64,000 nt of DNA. It comes from Skeletonema tropicum (Eukaryota; Bacillariophyta; Thalassiosirophyceae; Thalassiosirales; Thalassiosiraceae). The stretch is from NCBI GenBank assembly GCA_037178625.1, contig CM074129.1, positions 2,170,001 through 2,234,000 on the forward strand, given 5' to 3'. This document shows, one piece after another, positions 48,654-58,363 of the stretch (positions are counted from its first letter, which is position 1; each line of letters starts with the position of its first letter). The notes under the pieces are model-generated. The model had not been told where the DNA came from, made no database searches, and was given only the letters and a program-made list of their open reading frames with translations. Position numbers and translations under genes: made by a program.

Positions 48654-51338
48654 TCAACACTCCCTCATCGATTGATTTACCAGCTCAAGAGCGCCTATAG
48701 CATCGTGCTCACTCGCAATTCTCTCCAATTCAATCCTGCTCATTCTTCCCGCGGCCCTCCAAAACTCTTTCACCCGTCGAATGTTGTATTCTGCTTCCTT
48801 GACAGGATCTGTTCTTTGAGGAAAGGTATCAAAGTATAAATGTCCTTTGAAGTCTATTTGTCTGAGTTGATACATTGCTTCCAATGCAAGCGAAGGGTGA
48901 ATAGACCCAAACATCATCCCATCCTCAGCAGCTAAACGTGTGTACCCATCATTCAGCTGAATCCCAAACAGCTTGTCACCAACCATTGCGATACTTTGCC
49001 CCGGATTTTCGCCTGCCATTAACATGTGGCCCATGTCCAAAGTCAAACCCATGTTTGCCCGATCAATATCTTTCAGTAGTAGCATCGCAGCGCCTGTTGT
49101 TGGAACAGTGAACCATCTAGTGTTTTCGTCAGTGGGCTTGAATTCCAACGACCATTTGATGTCTGGGTGTGCATCGCAACATTCTTGAAAGGCTTCAACT
49201 ATCTGATTCCATTTGTCTTTGTAGTTAACTTGAAATGGGTAATCGTATCCGTCATAGGCACTCCTGCAGTGATGCAGCGTGTATTCACATGAGGTCACCA
49301 GTGGGCAATAAATTTACATAAATAGTACAATTCAAACTCACCAAACTACGACTTCATTGCAACCAAGAATTTTCGCTACTTCAGCAGCTTGCTTTGTGAT
49401 TTCAATGGCTTCTCTTCGTAGCTTTGGATCGGGATGATTCATTGCGCCTCGTGCAAATTTAGAAGGATACCGAAGGCACACGGAACCAGCAACGAGGTTA
49501 GCTTCATCCAACGGCCTGTTTCGCTTCGTTTGCGTCCCAACCGTGAAAGTGTTGGGGATAATTAAAGTCCACACACCCAAGTCCGCGAATAGTAGCTTGA
49601 CGACGCAGCCAGTCTCGTGGGGAATTCATGGGCAAAGCAGAATCCGGGACGAGGTCAAGTCGATCTTTCATGGAATTTATCCTTGACCCAAACATGAAAG
49701 GGAAATCGTCATCATCAGCACCTCCTCGAGGGATGCATTTCGTTGCAACCTCTCTATTTGCACATAACAAAGCTTTCACATCATCCAACGTCGGTATGCT
49801 AGGCACCGCTCCCTTCTTCGTCACCGCTGCGGCGCCAGCTGCACTACCAAACTTCATGCATTGCAACATAATCTCATCATCATCGATTATATCCTTCGAA
49901 CTGCCACGCTGCTGCTGCTGCATTTGCAATAAGGCAACAGCAAATCCAGCACGATAGCAGTCTCCAGCACCTGTCTCGTCGACCACCCGCGATCCTGACG
50001 GCAGTTGACAAGAGGGTTGATAAAGTATCGATGAAACGTCCTTCTTAACTAGGAGCGACCCATGAGAGCCCAATGTGATTAAAACATTATTTGCACCATT
50101 CTTCTGCAAACATCTAGCGTGTCGCAATAGTGTTGGAACATGGAGAGATCGTCCAACCAAAGGCTGTATCTCATCAATAGCGTGTTGCATAGTAGTATCA
50201 ATCTTGTCATCTTCCTGCTGTTGTTCATCGTCAGTATAGTGTGCTGCCAAACGTTCTAATTCAGTTTCATTTGGTATCAAATAATCACAATATTGCAATA
50301 GCTCTCGATCCATGGGTCTATCTTCTCCGCCTACATCGAGAATGACTGGAATGTTCAGCTTTTCTGCTGCAGATGCCAAGCGTTTGTTTACTAAGTCTGG
50401 AATCTCGCACTGTAGTTGTAGTAATGAGTGAGTTGATACCATTTGTATAATATCTTCGTCAGTCAGTAATTCATGAGCATGTTGTTCATCGTTATCAGTA
50501 GGATTCTTCACACCCCATTTGGACCAACCATAGAAATTACTCCCCGGTGAAATAACAGCGCTAACTTCGCCGGATTCTGGTACAATCATAACATATCCTC
50601 GCCCCGATGGATGATGTTTTGATTTACCGCATAAGCTGATGTCAACATTATTGGATGTAAGTGCAGATTGAAGTATTTGTGAGGCCGCATCGTTTCCAAA
50701 TTGACCAAGGAATGCGACACGGAGTTGCTCTTGCTGTGTTTGTTGTGTAGAAGAAGAGAGTTTGGCGCAAGCAATTGCCTGATTGCATCCCTTCCCACCC
50801 GGTACATCGACAAGTGGATTTGTGTTGGGCAAGAGTGTCAAATTCTCTCCTGAGGACGGAAAACGCGAGATCGGCAAGAAGGTGTCAGCGTTGAGAGAGC
50901 CGGCGACAAGGATGGACCGGATCTTCTTTTGTGTAGACAGATTTTGTCCAACGCTGTTATCGCCGCTGCATGACGTAACGATGGCCGAGATGGAAAGGAG
51001 GACCCTGGAGTAGCTTGACAGTTTGAATCATCTGGATGTGAAATAATACATATGGCAGGGCAATCACCGCCACCTCTCATTCACCTTCACCTTAGCTCTT
51101 TGCTGGAGTATTTGCTCGAGGATGAGGAATGAGGATGAGGTCTGGATGAGGTACTTACCAAGGGTAAATAAGCAGGGTTGGCGACGACGGTTCCCGCCGA
51201 AATTTTACCTAGTAAAAATGCCGAGTACCGTGTGACCGTCTCGTCCGCAAACTGGAATGCGAAACGCAGTGCCGGTCCGAACAGGATGATCAGCATCACC
51301 ACGCGCCCCCCGCCCCGCCGATGAGGCAAGGCAACCAT
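48654..51338 (-). CDS. PfkB-type sugar kinase fused to xylose-isomerase-like TIM barrel
   Basis: The kinase part (from about 50,922) reads ILVAGSLNAD, PGGKGCNQAIACAKL, FLGQFGND, IPNETELERLA, ITLGSHGSLL and the catalytic DETGAGDCYRAGFAVALL, typical of ribokinase-like PfkB enzymes (Asp of GAGD is the base). It runs directly into an isomerase/epimerase barrel: NSPRDWLRRQATIRGLGCVDFNYPQHFHGWD, then after one extra base at about 49,508 DEANLVAGSVCLRYP. A 78-bp intron (49,264-49,341) leads to SAYDGYDYPFQ, SLEFKPTDENTRW, LDMGHMLMAGENP and FDTFPQRTDPVKEAEYN. The start is unresolved: a likely first exon at 51,338-51,159 (hydrophobic MLIILFGPALRFAF) ends at a GTAAGT donor in the correct phase. The barrel residues match sugar-phosphate isomerase/epimerases. 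Substrate unknown. Confidence 0.75.
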
Positions 51339-51868
51339 GGTCGACGTTGCCGCGCTGAATTAGACCAAGTTAATAGCCGTATTGTGGGACGATTGGTGGC
51401 TGACGGTTATTATGGATTACTATGTTGGTGTTGAAGCTCTCGTTGCTGCCTGATCCGCCGAGGGAAGGCAGCATGGAGGCTATGGGTAGTAACGCTAAGT
51501 AGCTTACGCGTAAGTACCCGAAATGAGGTCAATTTTTCAATAGGCATAAAAATTGTAATAGTGCATCAAATGAACTAACCAATGATACCATTGGAAAGAG
51601 CATAATCTGTAGATCATTGTAGAGGTGTTACTTTTGTCTCTACGTGCTCGACGAGTCGAGAAATATTCACTCGATGAAATCGGCATGTTCGACTTTGGAC
51701 CAGGCTCTCTTTTCGGGGCCCACCTGGAATGACCGCATAGGATTCCATTCGCCTCAGTACCGTGTTGGGAGGGGATTGGAAGCCTTTGCGGCGATTCGGT
51801 GCGCAGGAAGAGGGTCAATTCCATCGATTCGGTCGGAGGTCGAATTTCAGGTTTCGTCATTTTTTTAA
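51339..51868. other. intergenic region before the transposon nest
   Basis: No gene recognised. Contains a short inverted repeat (CTCGACGAGTCGAG, about 51,647) and an AT-rich end at TTTTTTAATTAAGTA, where element X is inserted. Confidence 0.5.
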
Positions 51869-52093
51869 TTAAGTACAAGTGGATCAAATTTCAGTGTAAT
51901 TTTTACACTGCCTGGGCACAAAAGGCCCTGTCTACGGGGTACAAGCCTGGTACAAGCTGCCTCCCTGTGCCCGCCTGGGCCCCAGTGGCAGCGCACCTTA
52001 ATACCGCAATACATTATTTATGCATAGAAGTACTTATTGCAATGCAACTAAACGAAGAGGTTGAAAGTAATAATGTATACATTTAATGCATAC

Positions 52094-52855
52094 CTACACA
52101 AGATTATTCTCCTCTGCCTGCTCTTCTTTTCGTTTCGCAATCTCTAACTTGTTCCTTGGGTTACCGAATGCGTTTGCAGCTGTCATCCTCCCGAACACGG
52201 TGGTCCAAGCCAGCTCTCCCGTGCGATTTGATTTGCAGAAATCAGCTTCAAACTCGTCACTGATGGCACCCCACATTTTTGTAACTAGTGCAGGGGTCCA
52301 ATCGCATATTTTCTCGATCCAGACACCTTTTCTCCGGGCATACTTCTCTACTATTTTCATAAAAGGCTTCATCTTTCCACGGACTCTATTTCCTATATCA
52401 GTTCCCTTCTTTGATTTAAAATGCACCACATCTGAACTTCTCAAAGTGCCAAGAGGAGGGATATTATTCTCCGCATCACAGACTAGATACATAGAGATGA
52501 AAGAGGTAACGGACATTGGTGTGAAGGTGTAATCCCTTGGCAAAACATTCAACTTGTTGTGGTGGAAGCCAAGTAACAACCTGCGCTTTTTCATGAACTC
52601 CACACCTTTCTTGAGCCTCTTGCGCTTTTGTAACTGCTTCTCCTTGTTGGGTTGTTGGTTCTTGGTTACTTCGTTTGATACAGCATCGTTAGAATCATCA
52701 TCCGAGGCAGGAGCGTCTTCGTCTTCGTCAAAAATGGTACATGTGTTGAGTGCTGGCAGCTCCGCCGCTTCAACGGAGTCACTGGTGAATTCATGGCGGT
52801 GATTTCGAAGGGACTCCTTCACCTCCTTCAATTCATTGCGAAGTTCGATGGTCAA
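52094..52855 (-). CDS. element X second ORF, copy 1 (GCR1_C-like region?)
   Basis: 253 codons opening at a TTG; there is no ATG near the start. It overlaps the upstream ORF by 23 nt in another frame. It begins with a coiled-coil-like stretch (ELRNELKEVKESLRNHRHEF), an acidic linker DEDEDAPASDDDSND, a basic patch (KRKRLKKGVEFMKKRR), and then LPRDYTFTPMSVTSFISMYLVCD ... IPPLGTL. The last part resembles the C-terminal DNA-binding region seen in Crypton-type elements of protists. This is a weak similarity by eye. It lacks any Arg-His-x-x-Arg-Tyr recombinase site. It is probably read as a continuation of the upstream ORF in the parent element. Confidence 0.5.
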   Translation of the reverse strand: MTIELRNELKEVKESLRNHRHEFTSDSVEAAELPALNTCTIFDEDEDAPASDDDSNDAVSNEVTKNQQPNKEKQLQKRKRLKKGVEFMKKRRLLLGFHHNKLNVLPRDYTFTPMSVTSFISMYLVCDAENNIPPLGTLRSSDVVHFKSKKGTDIGNRVRGKMKPFMKIVEKYARRKGVWIEKICDWTPALVTKMWGAISDEFEADFCKSNRTGELAWTTVFGRMTAANAFGNPRNKLEIAKRKEEQAEENNLV

Positions 52856-53618
52856 GTCCTCGATTACCAGGCTCGAATGCTTCAGGCTTCAACACAGCTT
52901 TGCCCTTCGTAAGCTTGAGACCAAGGTGTTGCTTGGCGGCGGCAACGTGGCGAGTAATACCTAAAATGTAAGTCCCAAGCTCTTGCGCAAAAGGCATCTC
53001 CACTCTCGCTACTTTGTAGACCCATGCAACGGCACTGCGTATGCCATTATATTGGTCAATTGATTGGAAGACTTTAAGTCGAACTCTACCATTTTCAACT
53101 ACCATGTCAGAGGTGATTTCATCTGTGATTTTCATTTCTGTCATGTATTTTTCAGCACATGAACGTTCAACCTCAACAATATTATACTTGGAGGCCATGT
53201 ACTCCACAACTGTATCATAATCAAGAGAGTTGTCTCCATCTATCTTGATGAAACTGTTGTGGTGCTGCCCATCACGCAATGGTACGATAGCGTTGGCAGC
53301 ATGAACGATATAATTTCTCAGCGCCGTCCTCTTCTTATTCTTCTCTGCCTTATCTTTGCTATCGGCATCGGTCATATTTTTCAGGTGCTGATCGGTCAAT
53401 TTTTCTTTGTGGTTATCGAAGAGATCAACACCAAACCGAATGAGATGGCCGAGGTAAACTTCCATGCTACCGACGGCAACAAAACTCTTTTCGACAAGAT
53501 TTTTGGATGCCCTTGCATCGGCTGCAGGAGCGCTACGGGAGGCTTTCGGACGCGATGTTTTTGCCGACGCTCTCTTTTTTCTAGGGCGGCTGCCCTCGGA
53601 CGACTTCTGTTTCGCCAT
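52833..53618 (-). CDS. element X first ORF, copy 1 (core-binding-domain-like)
   Basis: 261 residues from MAKQKSSEG. A basic Ala/Lys/Arg N-terminus (RPRKKRASAKTSRPKASR) is followed by helices ending in IRSAVAWVYKVARVEMPF ... LGTYILGITRHVAAAKQHLGLKLTKGK. This resembles the N-terminal core-binding domain of tyrosine recombinases encoded by stramenopile Crypton-like elements. The frame ends shortly after at KPEAFEPGNRGLDHRTSQ, where a catalytic domain would be expected. The protein is identical in copy 2. Likely an internally deleted derivative of an autonomous element. Confidence 0.55.
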   Translation of the reverse strand: MAKQKSSEGSRPRKKRASAKTSRPKASRSAPAADARASKNLVEKSFVAVGSMEVYLGHLIRFGVDLFDNHKEKLTDQHLKNMTDADSKDKAEKNKKRTALRNYIVHAANAIVPLRDGQHHNSFIKIDGDNSLDYDTVVEYMASKYNIVEVERSCAEKYMTEMKITDEITSDMVVENGRVRLKVFQSIDQYNGIRSAVAWVYKVARVEMPFAQELGTYILGITRHVAAAKQHLGLKLTKGKAVLKPEAFEPGNRGLDHRTSQ

Positions 53619-53750
53619 TGTTATCAGTGTGATGATATATGAGTTAGTGGGAAGGGGCGGGTGGTGTCATGGATTTTAGGATCTTTTTTGCGAAGCGGCG
53701 GGCCTACTGCTCTCGTGGCTTCTCATGGGCAGTCCAGTGGCCGTCCGGTC

Positions 53751-53755
53751 CTCCC
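53751..53755. repeat. copia target-site duplication, left (CTCCC)
   Basis: CTCCC precedes the left LTR and recurs at 58,264-58,268 after the right LTR. Copy 2 of element X has the unduplicated site GTCCTCCCAGTG. Confidence 0.95.
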
Positions 53756-53933
53756 TGCTAAAACACTACTACTACTTGGTAATGATCTTCTAGTACATGA
53801 TTAAACGATAAAGTGACCTTGTCGGTTTGTTGTTTATGCACTTGGATGAAATTGGCGAGGAGTCCTCGATCGGTGTCGTGTTTACCGGAAAGTTTCCTGG
53901 AAACCGGAGATTGCTATCAGCTAGTCTCCAACA
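53756..53933 (-). repeat. 3' LTR of the copia element
   Basis: 178 bp, TG...CA ends, identical to 58,086-58,263. It contains GGTTTCCAGGAAAC (inverted repeat) near its 5' end on the coding strand, a possible regulatory or termination structure. Confidence 0.93.
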
Positions 53934-53952
53934 CACCCTTGCGGTGAACCGA

Positions 53953-56900
53953 TCATTTGGTCGTGGTTGCCTGAAGGACTTCCTTCATCATCTGTAAGAT
54001 TTCGATTTCTTTTTTCACATTTAGATATTTTTGTCGCATTATTTGGTGATGCTTTGCTGGGTGATGTTTAGTCCAGTAGTCTCCATGATTCGATTTTCCT
54101 GGTCTCCAATAAATGTTGAATTGTCCTTGACATTCTCGATCCCGTAGCCAGTGGTGACGCATGTCCCACTGCTTGGATTGCTTAGGTTGGATTGTTTTGT
54201 TGACATAGCCGCCCGCCGTGGAATTGTCTGTTTGTATTGGTGTTCTGCCTTGCTTGTGGCCCATTTCATTCAAGATTTGACGGATTGGAATAGCATTTGT
54301 TGCGTTGAGATATAGAGCTCCTGTTTCTGCTTCCGCTGACGATGACATGACATTTTTAATGATTTGTGGTATGTTCAATATTGCTCCATTCAATTTTGGA
54401 TCTTCAACTTGTTCTGATAGGAAGTAGTGCCCCCCTGCTCTGCTTCTGGCTTGTCGCTCCGACAAATATGATGCATCACTGTGTATTGCCAGGTGCATGC
54501 CGCTGCTTCGATAAGTTAGAACTGCATTCGGATGTGTTGCTGCATAGTCTAGGAATTGCTTTGTTTTTGCTAATGTCGTTTCTGTTGGGTTGGCCTGTTC
54601 GGACGCAATTGCACTGAGTGCTGGTAACATTGTTGCATCTACTGCCCGCGCGTAGTAATTGAATACTCCAGTAACCTCTTGGATGAATTTCTGACCTGTC
54701 TTGTCAAGTGGTGGCGCCGTGTCTGGACCTTTTGCCAATTGTTGTTTTGCACCATAGACTATTGGTGTATGCGGATGTGGTTGATGTTGTGGTTTCTTCG
54801 GTGGTGGGTGGTTGAATCGCACTAGCGCTTCTTTTACGTAGCCCGGCATCGAGAGGTGTACCTCACGTTTGTCATAGTCCCATTCGAGCGTCATGCCTAA
54901 ATACCTGTTTCCACTCCAGTCCGCTGTGCATTTGTAATGTTGCTGTATCACTGATAAAAGATGGTCCGCATGTTCTTTTCCTACATATCTCACTCCAAAA
55001 TCATCTACGACGAGCGTAAATGCAATCGGGCGTGTTTCATGGCGCCAAAAGCCTGGCGTAATTTTGCTCTGTTTGTACCCGTGCTGTTCAAGTCGTTCTT
55101 CCAGGAGACGCTGCGCCAATATTCCTGCGTGTGGTAGGCCGTAGATTCCTCGATTGCATTCGGCATAGACATGCCCGTTGTGTGCCAGTTGTTTGAGGTT
55201 GTACTGTGCGATGACGTCCTCTGGGAACGTGTCTAACTTCATTCGAATGTATTCCTTTCTTGGTAACGGTGTGTTCAAGTAGAAATCCTTGATGTCGATG
55301 GACATGAATTTTGCACCTGGTGTGGAGATGATGCTGTTAAAGAGGAGTTTGACTGTTGTTAGATCGGCTGTTGGCGTGCCACAGTCTCCTGGATAATTGA
55401 TACGATCACCCCCTATGGTTATACGTACACGATTTGGATCGGCCTTTTCTGGTCGGTAGTTGCAACAAATTCTTGCATAAGTGACATCCTTCCATCTATC
55501 TTGGGGAATATTGCTTTGCGGGATAAAGACAATTGTATCCGTCCCTTTTACCCTGCCTGGCATTCCTTGGGCCAATCGGCCGACTTCATTTCCGAATGCG
55601 TTTCCCCACGTGGTTTTGTACTTCGGTTTCTTCATGAGATGCCTGTATTCCATTAGTTCGCCTGTGTCCGTATCTAATACTGCATTCGCCATTTCACAAA
55701 GTAATTGTAGTGGATACTTCCGCGCTGCCAAAGTTCCTGCTTGAGGCTGGATCGTACTGACTTCCATTGCTTGTAACATGAGCAGAGTTGCTCTTGTTTC
55801 GCTGCTCGGCTCTTCTTCTTCTTCTTGTGTGACGTAATTGGTGAATGTCACAGGTAGTGCTGCTGCTGGGTCCGACACCCTTGGAAGTGCTGTCTGCTCT
55901 TGTGTTGTTTGCACCCTAGGAGCTGCTGCCGCCGCTGTTGTGGGCACCCTTGGAGATGCTACACCGTCTTGATTGCCTTGACTTGATTCTGCTGCTGCTA
56001 TATTCGCCGCTTGCTGCTCGAAGATTTCGACAAGTCGTTTAAGTTCGGTCATATCTGTACTTTGTACTGGTCCCTTGTTCGCCAATGCTCTGCTGAGGTT
56101 GTTTGCCGCTTTTACCACCCAATCTTGTGGTGATACAGTTGGATTTGTGAGATATTTGTGCTTGAAAAATACTGTCTCACTAATTCGCGTTGACTTGGTT
56201 TTCTCCACCCACACTTTGTACGCCCTGTAGTGTTCTTTTGACGTGCCTACATACCATCCTTTTACGGTTCTGGGAGCCCACGATTTTCGTTGCAGTGGTG
56301 GCTCATAGACTTGTACCTCACACCCAAGCGGTGCAAGTGGTTGTCGATTGTAATTGTGGGGGCCATAGAGGTGTTCCGATGCTGATACATTTGGTGTGAT
56401 GTTGGAACGCCGAAGCATGTTGAGGGTGAGTTCCATTTGTGGTATCATGTAGCACCACAGTTGCATTGGAAAATTCGCCGGTAGTCCGCTGAAGCCCGAA
56501 ATGATGTGTGCTTTCGCTGTTTGAATTGCTCGCTCGGCAATATTACGTCGATGTTGATTACTGGGTACAAGTTCGTACGCTCCAACTTGTCTGACTATTT
56601 CCTCTTTGTATTTCGCTGATGCTTCATTGTCTAGTATTTGCAATTTTGGGTGGATGCCTGCTGCTTTGATTCGCGTCATGATTGCTCTGTAGGCCTTGAT
56701 CATATCTCCTTCTTTTCTAGATTTCATTGGTTCCATTAGAATAGCATTGCTCTTCGATTCGTAACATACCATGATGTATTCATTTCCTCTTACTGACATG
56801 ACAGGAAGTTTACCCGTCTGATCTGTGAACATCGCTTGTTCACGCATTTCCTGCATGGAATAGACACCTACGTATAGAAGTGCTTCAGTTGTCTCCGGCT

Positions 56901-58050
56901 CCGTCGATGCTGACGTATTCTCCTGTTCGGCGTCGACTGCCGATGCTGTCTGCGTTGACCTGATGCCTTGTCTCTGCCCTTTGCTATGCCCTTTCATTGT
57001 TTCGTCGCTTTCTGGGAAGTATTTTCGTACTGCTGTTGCCGTGAGTCCCGGCCAAGATGCATATGCATTCCGATTGATCGCTTCGATCCAAGTCTTCTTT
57101 GTGGGAAAACCTGCTGCTGCATGGAGATACTTAATGGTTTGTTCTGTCGACGGGAGTTCATACACGTTGTGTATTGCTTCAGTTGTTTTGGGACATTGGA
57201 CAAGCAGGGTTTGGGTGTTTTCATTCGTCACCGTCTCCCGGAGTGGTATGCGCCACAACCCTGTGTCTCGGCATCTGTAGCCTTTCAAGACGGCCTCTTT
57301 GCTAATTGTGATCTTGGTTGTCCGGTTATCGTAGATATCTACCCCTTCCTTCGTGAAAATAGTTGTGTAATCTTCATCTGCAATCTTGCCGACACTTACG
57401 AGATTGTTCGTTACCCCTGGAAGTTCATGCGCTGTTGTTGCTGTGCCTCGAAGCGGAATGTCAAATTTGACTTCTTTTGTTGCAGGTTGTATTCTTCCTA
57501 ATGCTGATTGGAAAAGTTTGGACGATTCTCGTCCGGTGTCAATTGTTGGTGCCATAGGATGACTTGCGGATGCTGTTGCCCCTGTGTCAAGGGCTGCTGT
57601 TGCATAATGACTATCGGCCAATTCAAGCAGAGTGTAATAGTTGTTTTGGAGTAGTTGGTTCTCAGATGTCATCTTGTTCTTCTCTAAACTGTTAACGATT
57701 GTGTGTCTCTCTGACCACCTTCCTGCCTGCCATTTTCCCAAACGAATCCAGCCGTCATTCTCCTCTTCTTCAGGGCACCTTGCTTTACTGTGCTGTGCCA
57801 TCAGCTCGCAATTGTTGTGTTTGTGCTTTCCGCCACCCCTTAAATTTTCACCATTCCTCATGAGTTCGTGGATATCATCCGGTATCTTCATGAGTTCAGA
57901 GGCTATATCTGCCAGGGTCTGCACTCGTGCTGCGTTCTTTTGTTGCACGGCCTCCATCGTCAGCTCCAGAATGAGCTGCATGAGCTGCACTTTCCCCGTT
58001 TTCATTTTCAACTGCCATTGCAGCAAATCTATGTACTCTTTCGAGTTCAT
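53953..58050 (-). CDS. copia polyprotein (short gag, protease, integrase, RT, RNase H), 1,365 aa
   Basis: The start ATG at 58,050 is 36 bp after the 5' LTR. Only about 100 gag-like residues precede the protease; they include a possible zinc-knuckle remnant (CELMAQHSKARC) but no full gag. Protease: ALDTGATAS at about 150. Integrase: FTDQTGKLP, ILDNEAS, and NIAERAIQTAK supply the D, D and E. Reverse transcriptase: MSIDIKDFYLNTPLPR, GIYGLPHAGILAQ and VVDDFGVRYVG (YVDD equivalent). RNase H: HSDASYLSERQARSRAGG and a DMRHHWLRDRECQGQF tail typical of diatom copia elements. No stops. Domain order integrase before RT confirms Ty1/copia. Confidence 0.93.
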   Translation of the reverse strand: MNSKEYIDLLQWQLKMKTGKVQLMQLILELTMEAVQQKNAARVQTLADIASELMKIPDDIHELMRNGENLRGGGKHKHNNCELMAQHSKARCPEEEENDGWIRLGKWQAGRWSERHTIVNSLEKNKMTSENQLLQNNYYTLLELADSHYATAALDTGATASASHPMAPTIDTGRESSKLFQSALGRIQPATKEVKFDIPLRGTATTAHELPGVTNNLVSVGKIADEDYTTIFTKEGVDIYDNRTTKITISKEAVLKGYRCRDTGLWRIPLRETVTNENTQTLLVQCPKTTEAIHNVYELPSTEQTIKYLHAAAGFPTKKTWIEAINRNAYASWPGLTATAVRKYFPESDETMKGHSKGQRQGIRSTQTASAVDAEQENTSASTEPETTEALLYVGVYSMQEMREQAMFTDQTGKLPVMSVRGNEYIMVCYESKSNAILMEPMKSRKEGDMIKAYRAIMTRIKAAGIHPKLQILDNEASAKYKEEIVRQVGAYELVPSNQHRRNIAERAIQTAKAHIISGFSGLPANFPMQLWCYMIPQMELTLNMLRRSNITPNVSASEHLYGPHNYNRQPLAPLGCEVQVYEPPLQRKSWAPRTVKGWYVGTSKEHYRAYKVWVEKTKSTRISETVFFKHKYLTNPTVSPQDWVVKAANNLSRALANKGPVQSTDMTELKRLVEIFEQQAANIAAAESSQGNQDGVASPRVPTTAAAAAPRVQTTQEQTALPRVSDPAAALPVTFTNYVTQEEEEEPSSETRATLLMLQAMEVSTIQPQAGTLAARKYPLQLLCEMANAVLDTDTGELMEYRHLMKKPKYKTTWGNAFGNEVGRLAQGMPGRVKGTDTIVFIPQSNIPQDRWKDVTYARICCNYRPEKADPNRVRITIGGDRINYPGDCGTPTADLTTVKLLFNSIISTPGAKFMSIDIKDFYLNTPLPRKEYIRMKLDTFPEDVIAQYNLKQLAHNGHVYAECNRGIYGLPHAGILAQRLLEERLEQHGYKQSKITPGFWRHETRPIAFTLVVDDFGVRYVGKEHADHLLSVIQQHYKCTADWSGNRYLGMTLEWDYDKREVHLSMPGYVKEALVRFNHPPPKKPQHQPHPHTPIVYGAKQQLAKGPDTAPPLDKTGQKFIQEVTGVFNYYARAVDATMLPALSAIASEQANPTETTLAKTKQFLDYAATHPNAVLTYRSSGMHLAIHSDASYLSERQARSRAGGHYFLSEQVEDPKLNGAILNIPQIIKNVMSSSAEAETGALYLNATNAIPIRQILNEMGHKQGRTPIQTDNSTAGGYVNKTIQPKQSKQWDMRHHWLRDRECQGQFNIYWRPGKSNHGDYWTKHHPAKHHQIMRQKYLNVKKEIEILQMMKEVLQATTTK

Positions 58051-58085
58051 TTTTGTTGTTGTGGACTCATACGTTTAATCATGTA

Positions 58086-58263
58086 TGCTAAAACACTACT
58101 ACTACTTGGTAATGATCTTCTAGTACATGATTAAACGATAAAGTGACCTTGTCGGTTTGTTGTTTATGCACTTGGATGAAATTGGCGAGGAGTCCTCGAT
58201 CGGTGTCGTGTTTACCGGAAAGTTTCCTGGAAACCGGAGATTGCTATCAGCTAGTCTCCAACA
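58086..58263 (-). repeat. 5' LTR of the copia element
   Basis: 178 bp identical to the left LTR. It would carry the promoter for the genomic transcript. No clear TATA box was picked out. Confidence 0.93.
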
Positions 58264-58363
58264 CTCCCAGTGTAAAAGTTACACTGAAAAGTGAGGTAGA
58301 AATCATGTATTTTCCCTTGCCGCATTTTGCCGCGCAACACAGCGAACACAGCCACAGATACTA

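Larger units (their letters stand above)
53756..58263 (-). mobile_element. Ty1/copia LTR retrotransposon, 4,508 bp
   Basis: Two 178-bp LTRs, 53,756-53,933 and 58,086-58,263, begin TGTTGG and end TTAGCA on the coding strand. I find them identical by reading. A 5-bp CTCCC duplication flanks the element. One open reading frame spans the interior. Identical LTRs and an intact frame indicate very recent integration. The primer-binding site next to the 5' LTR (TACATGATTAAACG) does not match the common methionine-tRNA type. Confidence 0.95.

Noticed and set aside
49504..49580. A second selenocysteine codon at the TGA after QAVG in the kinase-isomerase gene
   Set aside because: The frame meets TAA two codons later, while the homologous protein continues in the +1 frame, so this is a frame break and not recoding of TGA.
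51087..51338. Stand-alone small hydrophobic protein
   Set aside because: It contains an in-phase GTAAGT donor and sits directly upstream of a kinase domain that lacks its own ATG, so a first exon is more likely; this remains unproven.
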